Shown here: positions 50,439 to 59,126 of the stretch, in pieces
How positions within the stretch are numbered: position 1 is the first letter of the stretch
Layout of the letters: the number at the start of each line of letters is the position of its first letter
DNA from: Natrinema sp. SYSU A 869
GTDB lineage: Archaea; Halobacteriota; Halobacteria; Halobacteriales; Natrialbaceae
Assembly: GCF_019879105.1 (NCBI RefSeq)
Contig: NZ_CP082249.1
Coordinates: 1,922,001 to 1,986,000, forward strand
Direction of reading: 5' to 3'
Length of the DNA stretch: 64,000 nt
The notes under the pieces: generated by a model
Seen by the model: the letters and a program-made list of their open reading frames with translations, nothing else
The model's database searches: none
What the model was told of the DNA's origin: nothing
Made by a program: the position numbers and the translations under genes

Positions 50439-52541
50439 ATGGCGCAAGCGGGAAATTCCGAACTTGTCGACTCTTTCGAGCAGTTCTTCCGCAACTACTA
50501 CGACAGCGAGATCAAGCAGCTTGCCCAGCAGTATCCTAACGAACAGCGGTCGCTTCACGTCGACTGGCAAGACCTCTACCGGTTCGATCCCGACCTCGCA
50601 GATGACTTTATCAATCAGCCCGAACAGCTCCAGCGCTACGCCGAAGAGGCGCTGCGGCTATACGACCTGCCGATCGACGTGAGCCTCGGCCAGGCTCATG
50701 TCCGGATCCGAAACCTCCCCAAGACGGAGTCCCCCGAAATCCGGGAGATCCGCGCCCGGGACATGAACTCCCTCGTTCAGGTCCACGGCATCGTCCGGAA
50801 AGCCACCGACGTCCGTCCGAAAATCGAGGAAGCTGCCTTCGAGTGCCAGCTCTGTGGCACCCTCTCTCGTGTCCCCCAGTCCAGCGGTGACTTCCAAGAG
50901 CCCCACGAGTGTCAGGGCTGTGAACGACAGGGGCCCTTCCGCGTCAACTTCGACCAATCCGAGTTTATCGACTCACAAAAGCTCCGGGTGCAGGAAAGCC
51001 CCGAAGGACTCCGCGGCGGGGAGACCCCACAGGCCCTCGACATCAATATCGAAGACGACATCACCGGCGAGGTCACCCCCGGCGACCACGTCTCCGCGAC
51101 CGGCGTCCTCCGCCTCGAGCAACAAGGCGACCAACAGGAGAAGTCCCCCGTCTTCGACTTCTACATGGAGGGGATGTCCGTCGAAGTCGATGAAGAGCAG
51201 TTCGAAGACATGGACATCACCGGCGAAGACAAAGAGGAGATCGTCCGCCTCTCGAGTTCCGAGGGCATCTACGAGAAGATGGTCGCCTCCATCGCGCCCT
51301 CGATCTACGGCTACGATCAGGAGAAGCTCTCGATGATCCTCCAGCTGTTCTCGGGCGTGACGAAGCAGTTGCCCGACGGCTCGCGGATCCGCGGTGACCT
51401 GCATATGTTACTAATTGGTGACCCGGGTACCGGGAAGTCCCAGATGCTCGCGTACATCGAGAATATCGCGCCGCGAGCCGTCTACACCTCCGGGAAGGGC
51501 AGCAGCTCGGCGGGACTTACCGCCGCAGCCGTTCGCGACGACTTCGGTGACGGCCAGCAGTGGAGCCTCGAGGCCGGTGCACTCGTGCTCGCCGATCAGG
51601 GGATCGCGGCGATCGACGAACTCGACAAAATGCGTCCGGAAGACAGGAGCGCCATGCACGAGGCCTTAGAGCAACAGAAGATCTCGGTCTCGAAGGCAGG
51701 GATCAACGCCACCCTCAAATCTCGCTGTTCGCTGCTAGGGGCAGCGAACCCCAAGTACGGCCGCTTCGACCAGTACGAACCCATCAGCGAGCAGATCGAT
51801 CTCGAGCCGGCGCTGATCTCGCGGTTCGACCTGATCTTTACGGTGACGGACACGCCCGACGAGGAGAAAGACCGTAACCTCGCCGAACACATCATTACGA
51901 CCAACTACGCTGGCGAGTTGACCACCCAGCGCGAGGAGATGCCCTCGCTGGACGTCAGTACCGACGAGATCGACGAGATGACTGATCAAGTCGATCCAGA
52001 GATCGACGCCGAACTCCTGCGGAAGTACATCGCCTACGCCAAACAGAACTGTCACCCGCGGATGACCGAAGCGGCCCGGAACGCGATTCGAGACTTCTAC
52101 GTCGATCTCCGTTCGAAGGGGACCGACGAGGATGCGGCGGTACCTGTTACGGCCCGCAAACTCGAGGCGCTGGTCCGGCTCTCGGAGGCCAGCGCCCGCG
52201 TCCGACTCTCGGATACGGTCGAGCAGAGCGACGCCGAACGGGTCATCGAGATCGTCCGCTCGTGTCTCCAAGACGTCGGGGTCGATCCCGAGACCGGCGA
52301 GTTCGACGCGGACATCGTCGAGGCCGGGACCTCCAAGTCCCAGCGCGACCGGATCAAGAACCTCAAACAGCTCATCAGCGATATCGAGGAGGAGTACGAC
52401 GACGGCGCGCCGGTCGACATTGTTATGGAGCGGGCCGACGAGATCGGGATGGACCAGTCCAAAGCCGAACACGAGATCGACAAGCTCAAACAGAAAGGCG
52501 AGGTCTACGAGCCGAGTACGGACACACTCCGGACGACGTAG
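50439..52541 (+). CDS. mcm: Replicative DNA helicase MCM
   Basis: A 700-residue archaeal minichromosome maintenance protein, the hexameric replicative helicase. N-terminal domain with a four-Cys zinc finger (CQLCGTL ... CQGCER, about 135-165). AAA+ domain: Walker A IGDPGTGKSQML, Walker B GIAAIDELDKM, sensor 1 LGAANPKYG, Arg finger SRFDLIF. C-terminal winged helix (IVMERADEIGMDQSKAEHEIDKLKQKG). No intein is present, although haloarchaeal mcm genes often contain one at such motifs (family knowledge). Confidence 0.97.
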   Translation: MAQAGNSELVDSFEQFFRNYYDSEIKQLAQQYPNEQRSLHVDWQDLYRFDPDLADDFINQPEQLQRYAEEALRLYDLPIDVSLGQAHVRIRNLPKTESPEIREIRARDMNSLVQVHGIVRKATDVRPKIEEAAFECQLCGTLSRVPQSSGDFQEPHECQGCERQGPFRVNFDQSEFIDSQKLRVQESPEGLRGGETPQALDINIEDDITGEVTPGDHVSATGVLRLEQQGDQQEKSPVFDFYMEGMSVEVDEEQFEDMDITGEDKEEIVRLSSSEGIYEKMVASIAPSIYGYDQEKLSMILQLFSGVTKQLPDGSRIRGDLHMLLIGDPGTGKSQMLAYIENIAPRAVYTSGKGSSSAGLTAAAVRDDFGDGQQWSLEAGALVLADQGIAAIDELDKMRPEDRSAMHEALEQQKISVSKAGINATLKSRCSLLGAANPKYGRFDQYEPISEQIDLEPALISRFDLIFTVTDTPDEEKDRNLAEHIITTNYAGELTTQREEMPSLDVSTDEIDEMTDQVDPEIDAELLRKYIAYAKQNCHPRMTEAARNAIRDFYVDLRSKGTDEDAAVPVTARKLEALVRLSEASARVRLSDTVEQSDAERVIEIVRSCLQDVGVDPETGEFDADIVEAGTSKSQRDRIKNLKQLISDIEEEYDDGAPVDIVMERADEIGMDQSKAEHEIDKLKQKGEVYEPSTDTLRTT

Positions 52542-52680
52542 CCAAGCACCCTCATAGACGACTGTCCATCGCTGTGTCGCGCCGCTCGAGGGCGACTATC
52601 GGCTGAAACAGACGGCGTCGCAGTCATACGAACAGCGATCGCGACGATAGAATCGCCGAGTGGGTGGCCCTCGCCGGTCG

Positions 52681-53460
52681 TCAGGACCGACGGAAGATCA
52701 AGAGGGCACCGAGGAGTGCAACGACACCGGCCGTCACACCGAATCCGGGGAGACCATCATCGTCGCTGGTCTCGCCATCACTGCTGGAATTACCGTCGGT
52801 GGTGCTATTGCTGGCCGTTTTGGTTTCCGACGTCTCGAGCGTGATGGTTCGGTTCGTCGTCTCGTTCGCTTCGATCGCTACCGTCTCCGTGGTTCGGCGA
52901 TCGGACGTTATGACGGACACTTCATACTCTCCGGGCCTGACGTCATTCTCGAACGTCCCATCGTCGTCTACGGTAACGACGAATTCGCCGGGTGCACGGA
53001 GCCGTGCTTGGCTGAACGGGTCGCCGTCTTCGTCGGTGATCGTGCCGGAGAACGTTCCCGTAGTTGTTTCATTGATATCTGACGTATTGAACGTGAAGTT
53101 CTGTCTTGTCGTTTCATTGGCCTCGACAGTGACTGTATCCTTGGTATAGAGGTTGGGATCCTCCGTTGTGACAGCAACGTCGTACTCTCCGGGCTCGAGA
53201 TCGATTTCGAACATCCCGTCGTCGTTCACGTTAACGACGAATTTGCCGGGTGCACGGAGCCGTGCTTGGCTGAACGGGTCGCCGTCTTCGCCCGTAACTG
53301 TTCCCGTAAACGTGCCCGCCGTCTCATTAGTCTCGTCCGCCACGACGGACTCGACGATTGGGTCGTGAGTCTGTACGCGATCGGAATCGCTCTCTGCAAT
53401 CGTAACGCCGCTTAACCCACCAGCCGTGATGGAAAGGGCGGCAAGTCTAATCCGTTTCAT
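52681..53460 (-). CDS. PGF-CTERM-anchored surface protein with two carboxypeptidase-regulatory-like repeats
   Basis: A 259-residue exported protein. An N-terminal signal (MKRIRLAALSITAGGLSGVT) is followed by two tandem beta-sandwich repeats of about 80 residues, each with DGDPFSQARLRAPG(K/E)FVV and a LEPGEYDV/VRPGEYEV end. A Ser/Thr/Asn-rich stalk precedes the sorting signal GLPGFGVTAGVVALLGALL plus FRRS. PGF-CTERM proteins are processed by archaeosortase A and lipid-anchored. Many N-x-T/S sequons are present. Function is unknown, probably structural at the cell surface. Confidence 0.88.
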   Translation of the reverse strand: MKRIRLAALSITAGGLSGVTIAESDSDRVQTHDPIVESVVADETNETAGTFTGTVTGEDGDPFSQARLRAPGKFVVNVNDDGMFEIDLEPGEYDVAVTTEDPNLYTKDTVTVEANETTRQNFTFNTSDINETTTGTFSGTITDEDGDPFSQARLRAPGEFVVTVDDDGTFENDVRPGEYEVSVITSDRRTTETVAIEANETTNRTITLETSETKTASNSTTDGNSSSDGETSDDDGLPGFGVTAGVVALLGALLIFRRS

Positions 53461-53646
53461 TACTCTAGATAGAAGTTGGAATACAATAGTAATTAAATCC
53501 TTAATCTTTCAGTCATTCGAACATGACCCTTCGAGAGATCAGCGGAGAGACCCTCAGTAAGAGGGAGCCGACTAAAGATATCTCTGGGTCCACTGATCGA
53601 GACCGAAACCGTCCGTAACGGACGGACCGTCGCTGAAACCGCGTGT

Positions 53647-54546
53647 TCAGAGTTCGTCGATGTTCGTGACGGTTGATCGAATCGTCACCGCCGCAACGTC
53701 GGCGACCGCCGCTGCCGCGGCCTGAGTCAGTGACGGCCACTCCTCGCGTTCGCCGGCGGCCCTGTAGAGACAGCCCGCAGCGACTCCGCTGGGATTGCGC
53801 CCGCCGATCAATCCCGCCTCAAGCAGGGCGTCGACGTGCTCGCGGGCGCGGCGCTCGACAGCCGACCCGAGGTCGAGTTTCGAGGCATACCGCGGCAGGT
53901 ACTGCGTGGGATCGATCGGGCCCGTCGGCAGCCCGAGTTCGCGGTTCAGAGCGTCGTATGCGACCTCGAGTTCGTCGCTGTCAGCGCGTGCGATGTCGGC
54001 AATCTCATCGGTCGTCCGAGGGACCGAGCGTGTCCGGCAGATCGCGTAAATAGCGGCAGCGGCGAACCCCTCGAGCGAGCGGCCCTGAAAGAGTCCCTCG
54101 GACTGGGCGGACTCGAAAAGGGCACAGGCCTGCTCCCTTGTGGAATCGGGCAACGAGAGCAAGGCAGTAATCCGCCTGATTTCGGCGAACCCGTACACTT
54201 GGTTTCGTTCAGCTTTCGATGAGATCCGTGCGCGATTGTGCTCCCGTCGTAACCGCGCAATCTGTCGGCGTTTGCGACCGGTGAGCCGAGAGCTGTAGCT
54301 CGAGTCCGAGCCGGACCCATATCCAATCTCTGTCGAAAGCCCCCGATTGTGTCTCGAGCGAGTAAGCGGTGCGCCGGTTCGTCGCCGGTCGGTGTCACCG
54401 TCCTCGAACGATCGCCATTCAGGTCCGCGGTCGATCACATCTTTCGCAGAGATCAACCCGCATTCCTCACAGACGATTTCAGTACCCCTCTTCCGTAATC
54501 TGCCATCGCACTCAGGGCAGATTGCAGCCGAATCGGCATCCGCCAT
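53647..54546 (-). CDS. tfb: Transcription initiation factor IIB (TFB)
   Basis: A 299-residue TFB that recruits RNA polymerase to TBP-bound promoters. N-terminal zinc ribbon CPECDGRL...CEECGLI, a B-finger/linker (RGPEWRSFEDGDTDRRRTGAPL) and two cyclin-like repeats beginning IRRITALLSLPDSTREQACALF and YLPRYASKLDLGSAVERRAREH. Haloarchaea encode several TFBs with differing promoter preference. The second repeat diverges (RAAGEREEWPSLTQ) and a diverged paralogue is likely. Confidence 0.93.
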   Translation of the reverse strand: MADADSAAICPECDGRLRKRGTEIVCEECGLISAKDVIDRGPEWRSFEDGDTDRRRTGAPLTRSRHNRGLSTEIGYGSGSDSSYSSRLTGRKRRQIARLRREHNRARISSKAERNQVYGFAEIRRITALLSLPDSTREQACALFESAQSEGLFQGRSLEGFAAAAIYAICRTRSVPRTTDEIADIARADSDELEVAYDALNRELGLPTGPIDPTQYLPRYASKLDLGSAVERRAREHVDALLEAGLIGGRNPSGVAAGCLYRAAGEREEWPSLTQAAAAAVADVAAVTIRSTVTNIDEL

Positions 54547-54645
54547 TAGTTATTGGCCCCTATATTCAGTTTCTTTCCCTTTCGTATTTAAATTGTTGGA
54601 AGCAGTGAAGAATCAGAGGGGGCAGTGCAGACCGAACGAGGATGG

Positions 54646-54999
54646 CTATCGACCGACGAGCCGCGCCAACAGGGTTCGAGACTGCGAGTCCGGCGGAGAA
54701 AGCGACGATCCCGATGGCTCGTCTCGAGACTCCAGTAGGCGTTCGTACTGATCGATAACAGCCTGTCGACGGTTTTCGCTCGTTTCTAACGCGTTCTCGA
54801 GGGCGGCGATCCGGGTGTGGAGCCGCGTTCGTTCGATCTTGTAGGAAAGCGGCGGTTCCTGACGGTCCGAGTCGAGGGAGGGCCGTCGCGACGGGCTGTC
54901 GCTGCCTCGATCCGACCCGATGGTCGAATTCGAGCGATCGATTCGAGCCCGTTGGTCAGCGGGGAGAGTGAAATCGGGGCCTCGTTGTTCGGCGGACAT
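54646..54999 (-). CDS. Coiled-coil hypothetical protein
   Basis: A 117-residue protein with a polar disordered first half and a helical second half, LSYKIERTRLHTRIAALENA LETSENRRQAVIDQYERLLE, which is a probable coiled coil. The end is Ser/Arg-rich. An upstream in-frame ATG (55057-55059) would add 20 residues. Haloarchaeal, function unknown. Confidence 0.6.
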   Translation of the reverse strand: MSAEQRGPDFTLPADQRARIDRSNSTIGSDRGSDSPSRRPSLDSDRQEPPLSYKIERTRLHTRIAALENALETSENRRQAVIDQYERLLESRDEPSGSSLSPPDSQSRTLLARLVGR

Positions 55000-55123
55000 G
55001 GGACGCTTTCGGGTTCGGTACCGATCCGGAAAAAGCTCAGTCAGTCGGGTGTCAGACACGTCTGACGCGGGTCGTGCGTCCGAACGACGCTACTCTGTGA
55101 GATGGTCGAGAACGCCGTCGGAT

Positions 55124-56401
55124 CTATTGATCCGACGAACTCTCACTCGCGAGGCTGGCGAGAACGCCCTGCGTGTCGGCCGGCACGGATTCGGGTTCGC
55201 TGCCGGCAGCGGCCGCGGCGTCGGGATCCTTGAGCAGGTGGCCGGTAGTGAGACAGGCGACACGTTCGTCATCCTCGACGATCCCCTCGGCGCGGAGCTT
55301 TCGCAGGCCAGCGACGGAGGCGGCGGAGGCAGGTTCAACGCCGATTCCCTCGCCGGCGATGTCGCGTTGGGCCTCAGTGATTTCCTCGTCAGAGACCGCG
55401 ACGGCGGTGCCGCCGGTCTCGCGGATGCCGGGCAGGGCCTTCGGCGCATTGACCGGGTTCCCGATTCGGATTGCCGTTGCGCGGGTTTCGACCTCCTCCC
55501 AGCGGCGGACCTCATCGGCCCCGTTCTCGATGGCCTCGACCATCGGTGCGGCACCTTCGGCCTGAACGCCGGTCAGTTTCGGTACGTCGCTCTCCGCGAG
55601 TTCGCCTGCCTGGACGAGCTCGCGGAACGCCTTGTACAGCGCAGCGGTGTTGCCGGCGTTGCCCACCGGGAGCACGATCCGGTCCGGGACGGTATCGTAA
55701 TCCGCGAGGAAGCCCTCGAGGATCTCGAGGCCGATCGTCTTCTGGCCCTCGAGTCGGAACGGGTTTAGCGAGTTCAGCAGGTACGCCTCGCCCTGCCCCG
55801 CGAGTTCCTGGACGATGTCGAGGCAGGCGTCGAAGTTGCCGTCGACCTCAAGGATGCGCGCGCCGTGGAGACTCGCTTGGGCAATCTTGCCGGCGGCGAC
55901 CTTGCCAGCGGGGAGGAGCACGAGCGTCTGCATCCCACCGCGGGAGCCGTAGGCGGCCAGCGCGGCGCTGGTGTTGCCCGTCGAGGCACAGGCCAACCGA
56001 CCCACGTCGAGTTCCGCCGCGACCCGTACGCCGACGGTCATCCCGCGGTCCTTGAACGACCCCGTCGGGTTCATCCCCTCGTGTTTGATTCGCAGGGCCT
56101 CGATGCCGATCTCGTCCTCAAGTCGGGGGACCTCGTACAGCGGCGTCGCACCCTCTTGAATCGAAACGCCAGAATCGAATGGGAGCGCGTCGGCGTAGCG
56201 CCAGACACCCTGGCCTTCGAAGTCGTCGAAGGTGGGCAGATCGGCGTAGCGGACCTCGAGCAGTCCGTCACAGTCGTCACAAGTGTATCGGACATCGTTG
56301 AAGGGAGCGAACGTCTCGCCGCACTCGATGCACTCGAGCCAGACGCCGTCCGCGGCGTCGGCAGGTCGTTCCGGCTGGTCGGCCGAGAGACTGAGACTCA
56401 T
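55124..56401 (-). CDS. thrC: Threonine synthase
   Basis: A 425-residue PLP enzyme converting O-phosphohomoserine to threonine. An N-terminal zinc-ribbon (CIECGETF...CDDCDG, Cys 24, 27, 41, 44) precedes the catalytic domain; the PLP lysine is K117 in GMNPTGSFKDRGMTVG. Phosphate-loop PVGNAGNTAAL and the ACASTGNTSAALAAY segment are typical. Divergent orientation to nothing nearby; likely monocistronic. Confidence 0.95.
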   Translation of the reverse strand: MSLSLSADQPERPADAADGVWLECIECGETFAPFNDVRYTCDDCDGLLEVRYADLPTFDDFEGQGVWRYADALPFDSGVSIQEGATPLYEVPRLEDEIGIEALRIKHEGMNPTGSFKDRGMTVGVRVAAELDVGRLACASTGNTSAALAAYGSRGGMQTLVLLPAGKVAAGKIAQASLHGARILEVDGNFDACLDIVQELAGQGEAYLLNSLNPFRLEGQKTIGLEILEGFLADYDTVPDRIVLPVGNAGNTAALYKAFRELVQAGELAESDVPKLTGVQAEGAAPMVEAIENGADEVRRWEEVETRATAIRIGNPVNAPKALPGIRETGGTAVAVSDEEITEAQRDIAGEGIGVEPASAASVAGLRKLRAEGIVEDDERVACLTTGHLLKDPDAAAAAGSEPESVPADTQGVLASLASESSSDQ

Positions 56402-56644
56402 TGTCGGTCAGATGAAGGCGACGTGCAAAAAGCAAGTGGATTCGGCAGTGGGACGGGTCACTGGACGCCGTCGTCGAATCCGTTAGTCATGCGTTCGCCG
56501 GTGTCGATCCGGGGCGAGTCGGGCATCACTGCCCAGTAGACGGACAGCGCTAACGGGAATTGTCTTCGCCGAGGAACGGTCGGATCCGCAAACGGGAACC
56601 CGGATCCCGTGGTCGATAGTCGATACCCCACCCTCTCATCGCCG

Positions 56645-56722
56645 TTACAGCAAGATCATCGCGATCAGGGCCGCTGGGACCAACAACATGAGAACCGTCG
56701 CAAGTACCAGTCTGAACAACAT
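56645..56722 (-). CDS. Possible 25-aa hydrophobic micro-protein
   Basis: ATG 56720-56722 to TAA 56645-56647. The product is almost wholly hydrophobic: MLFRLVLATVLMLLVPAALI plus AMILL, one TM helix. Such tiny hydrophobic proteins exist in haloarchaea, but a frame this short could also be chance. Confidence 0.35.
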   Translation of the reverse strand: MLFRLVLATVLMLLVPAALIAMILL

Positions 56723-56904
56723 GGTTCAATCGAGCCATCGATCAGCCCCTGTATAACGGCGATAGATGGTTCAATCATCCGAATATACATCTGATTATAT
56801 AAATAGCGGATTGACTGGAGAAACAGGTAGTTTCTTTGCGAGTCCGGTGAGCACCGGTCGAGTAGGGATCGACAACTGCGAAGTCGGCGGTCACTCCCGA
56901 CGCT

Positions 56905-56948
56905 CTACTCGAGCAACCAGCTCAACAGCGCCTTCTGGGCGTGAAGGC
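56905..56948 (-). repeat. Duplicated 3' end of argF
   Basis: An exact 44-bp copy of the last 14 codons plus stop of argF (57102-57145), 197 bp downstream in the same orientation, after which similarity stops. It is a scar of recombination or of argF-tail replacement. Confidence 0.85.
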
Positions 56949-57101
56949 AGTTCTACAACCCACCTTTTTTCGTTCGGGTTCGTTCCACTCACCACTCACG
57001 AAAAAATCTGTCCGGCGAGAGCGAAGCCCTCGCTGACCGTCGCTTCACTTCGTTCAGCGAGAGACGAAAAAGCCGCCCGCTCGTTTCACTCGCGGTCGGT
57101 G

Positions 57102-58031
57102 CTACTCGAGCAACCAGCTCAACAGCGCCTTCTGGGCGTGAAGGCGGTTTTCGGCCTGATCGAAGACAATCGACTGGTCGCCTTCGATGACCTCGTCGGT
57201 AATCTCCTCACCACGGTGGGCCGGAAGGCAGTGCATAACTGACGCTTCGGGGGCGTGCTCGAGCAGGTCCGAACAGACCTGGAACCCCTCGAAGTCGTTC
57301 ATGCGGACGTCGCGTTCGTCCTCCTGACCCATACTGATCCAGACGTCGGTGTAGATGACATCCGCGTCAGTGACCGCCTCGACGGGATCAGTCGTGACCG
57401 TCGGATCGCCGCCGAGTTCGCGGGCGCGTTCGAGCACATCGTCGTCGACCTCGTAGCCCTCGGGCGTCGCGACCGTCAGGTCGATGTCCGTCAGCGCAGC
57501 GCCGAGCGCGAACGATTGGGCGACGTTGTTGCCGTCGCCGATCCAAACCGCTGAAACATCGTCGAATCCACCCTCGTGTTCGCGGATCGTCAGCAGGTCC
57601 GCGAGCGTCTGGCAGGGATGGGCGTCATCGGTGAGACCGTTGACGATCGGCACCGAGGAGTACTCCGCGAGCACCTCGATGTTCTCGTGTTTGAAGACGC
57701 GGGCCATCACGGCGTCGACGTACCGCGAGAGTGCACGCGAGGTGTCTTTCAGCGGTTCGCCCCGGCCGAGCTGGATGTCGTCTTCCCCGAGGAAGATCGC
57801 GTGTCCGCCGAGTTGGGTCATGCCCGTCTCGAAAGAGACCCGGGTACGGGTACTCGCCTTCTGGAAGAGCATCCCGAGGGTCTGCCCGGATAAGTCGGCG
57901 TGGTCATCGCCGGCTTCGACGGCGCGTTTGTACTCGTCGGCTCTGTCCAGAACTGTGAGCAGTTCCGCCTCGGAGAGGTCATCGACGTCGAGGAAATGTC
58001 TCGGCTGCGTATCGTTCGTTGCTGTTGTCAT
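57102..58031 (-). CDS. argF: Ornithine carbamoyltransferase
   Basis: A 309-residue enzyme making citrulline from ornithine and carbamoyl phosphate. Carbamoyl-phosphate loop S60-T-R-T-R64 (QKASTRTRVSFE), HPCQTLADL and the ornithine-binding MHCLPAHRG. Normal length. Last gene of the arginine operon, 24 nt after the deacylase. Its last 44 bp are duplicated downstream. Confidence 0.97.
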   Translation of the reverse strand: MTTATNDTQPRHFLDVDDLSEAELLTVLDRADEYKRAVEAGDDHADLSGQTLGMLFQKASTRTRVSFETGMTQLGGHAIFLGEDDIQLGRGEPLKDTSRALSRYVDAVMARVFKHENIEVLAEYSSVPIVNGLTDDAHPCQTLADLLTIREHEGGFDDVSAVWIGDGNNVAQSFALGAALTDIDLTVATPEGYEVDDDVLERARELGGDPTVTTDPVEAVTDADVIYTDVWISMGQEDERDVRMNDFEGFQVCSDLLEHAPEASVMHCLPAHRGEEITDEVIEGDQSIVFDQAENRLHAQKALLSWLLE

Positions 58032-58055
58032 GGTCTGATAGCTCGTCTGAAAATC

Positions 58056-59126
58056 CTATTGCTCACTGAGCGTCCGCGCGACGCGCTCGAGGACCGATAC
58101 CGACTGGTCGAACTCCGACAGCGGCAGTCGTTCATCGGGCGCATGATCGAGGTCCGAGTTGCCCGGGCCGTAGGTGACCATCGGACAGTCCCAGGCCCCG
58201 GCGTAGATGTTCATGTCGCTCGTCCCGGTCTTTCGCACGAGGCGGGGATCGCTGCCCTCTTTCCGGATGGCAACGCGAAACGCCCGTGCGACCTCGGTTC
58301 GCGGGCTCATCATCACCGGCGGGACCTTGTCCTTCCAGGTCACGGTCCCGACCTCGAGTTTGGCCTCTGCGGCTTCGCGGACGGTTCCGACGTCGAGTGC
58401 CGGCGGGACGCGCAACTGGACGTCCATCGTCGCCTCGACGGAGAGACCGTCGTCGCTGACGCCGCCTTCGATGTCGACCGGCTTGGTCGTCACCTGTTCG
58501 AAGACCGGTTCGTACTCGTCGCCCTCGAAGTACTCCTCGACGGCCGACCACCAGCGGACGGCGTGTTGGATCGCGTTCGGGTCTGGCCGGGAGGTGTGGC
58601 CGGACTCGCTGGTTGCGACGTAGGTTCCGGCGATCAGGCCGCGGTAACCGAGCGTGATCCCGTCGGCGCCGGAGGGCTCGCCGTTGACGACGGCCTCCGG
58701 CGGCTCGTCGCGGTCGTCGGCGAGGTAGCGCGACCCTTTCGAGTCGATTTCCTCGCCGACGACGCCGACGAAGGAGACGCCGGTGCGGACGGCGGCGACC
58801 GCCATCGCGGCGAGCGGTCCCGTCGCGTCGACGCTGCCGCGGCCCCAGAGGACCTCGTCATCGCCAGTCTCTTCGACCTCGACGGGGATGTCCCCTGGCA
58901 CGGTGTCGATGTGTGAGGTCAACAACACGGCGTTGTCCGCCGGCGCGCGGACGTTCCCGACCGCGTCGATCCAGACCTCTCGGTCGTGGGCTTCGAAGAA
59001 GTCCACGAGGCGTTTGGCCGCCTCGCGTTCCTCGCGGGTGGGTGAGGGGATCGAAACGAGATCGATCACCAGCTCTCGGGCGTCCGCGGCCGTTACGTCC
59101 ATCGGTTCGCTCGAGCTCGCGTTCAT
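58056..59126 (-). CDS. LysW-ornithine/lysine hydrolase (ArgE/LysK type)
   Basis: A 356-residue M20 metallopeptidase that releases ornithine (and possibly lysine) from the carrier protein LysW. Zinc ligands are expected in LLTSHIDTVPGD, WGRGSVDATGPLAAM and VGEEIDSKGS; the dimerisation-domain end includes KTGTSDMNIYAG. Overlaps the aminotransferase gene by 4 nt. Its presence with LysW and ArgX indicates the carrier-protein route in place of free N-acetyl intermediates. Confidence 0.92.
   Translation of the reverse strand: MNASSSEPMDVTAADARELVIDLVSIPSPTREEREAAKRLVDFFEAHDREVWIDAVGNVRAPADNAVLLTSHIDTVPGDIPVEVEETGDDEVLWGRGSVDATGPLAAMAVAAVRTGVSFVGVVGEEIDSKGSRYLADDRDEPPEAVVNGEPSGADGITLGYRGLIAGTYVATSESGHTSRPDPNAIQHAVRWWSAVEEYFEGDEYEPVFEQVTTKPVDIEGGVSDDGLSVEATMDVQLRVPPALDVGTVREAAEAKLEVGTVTWKDKVPPVMMSPRTEVARAFRVAIRKEGSDPRLVRKTGTSDMNIYAGAWDCPMVTYGPGNSDLDHAPDERLPLSEFDQSVSVLERVARTLSEQ

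Larger units (their letters stand above)
56402..57101. other. Long intergenic region between thrC and argF
   Basis: About 700 bp. It holds a possible 25-aa membrane micro-ORF (56645-56722), a 44-bp copy of the argF 3' end (56905-56948), and an inverted repeat CTCGCTGA/TCAGCGAG around 57030-57062. No larger gene is supported. Confidence 0.55.

Noticed and set aside
50221-50682. Plus-strand frame overlapping the mcm start
   Set aside because: It runs into mcm in another frame and is Ser/Arg-rich shadow sequence.
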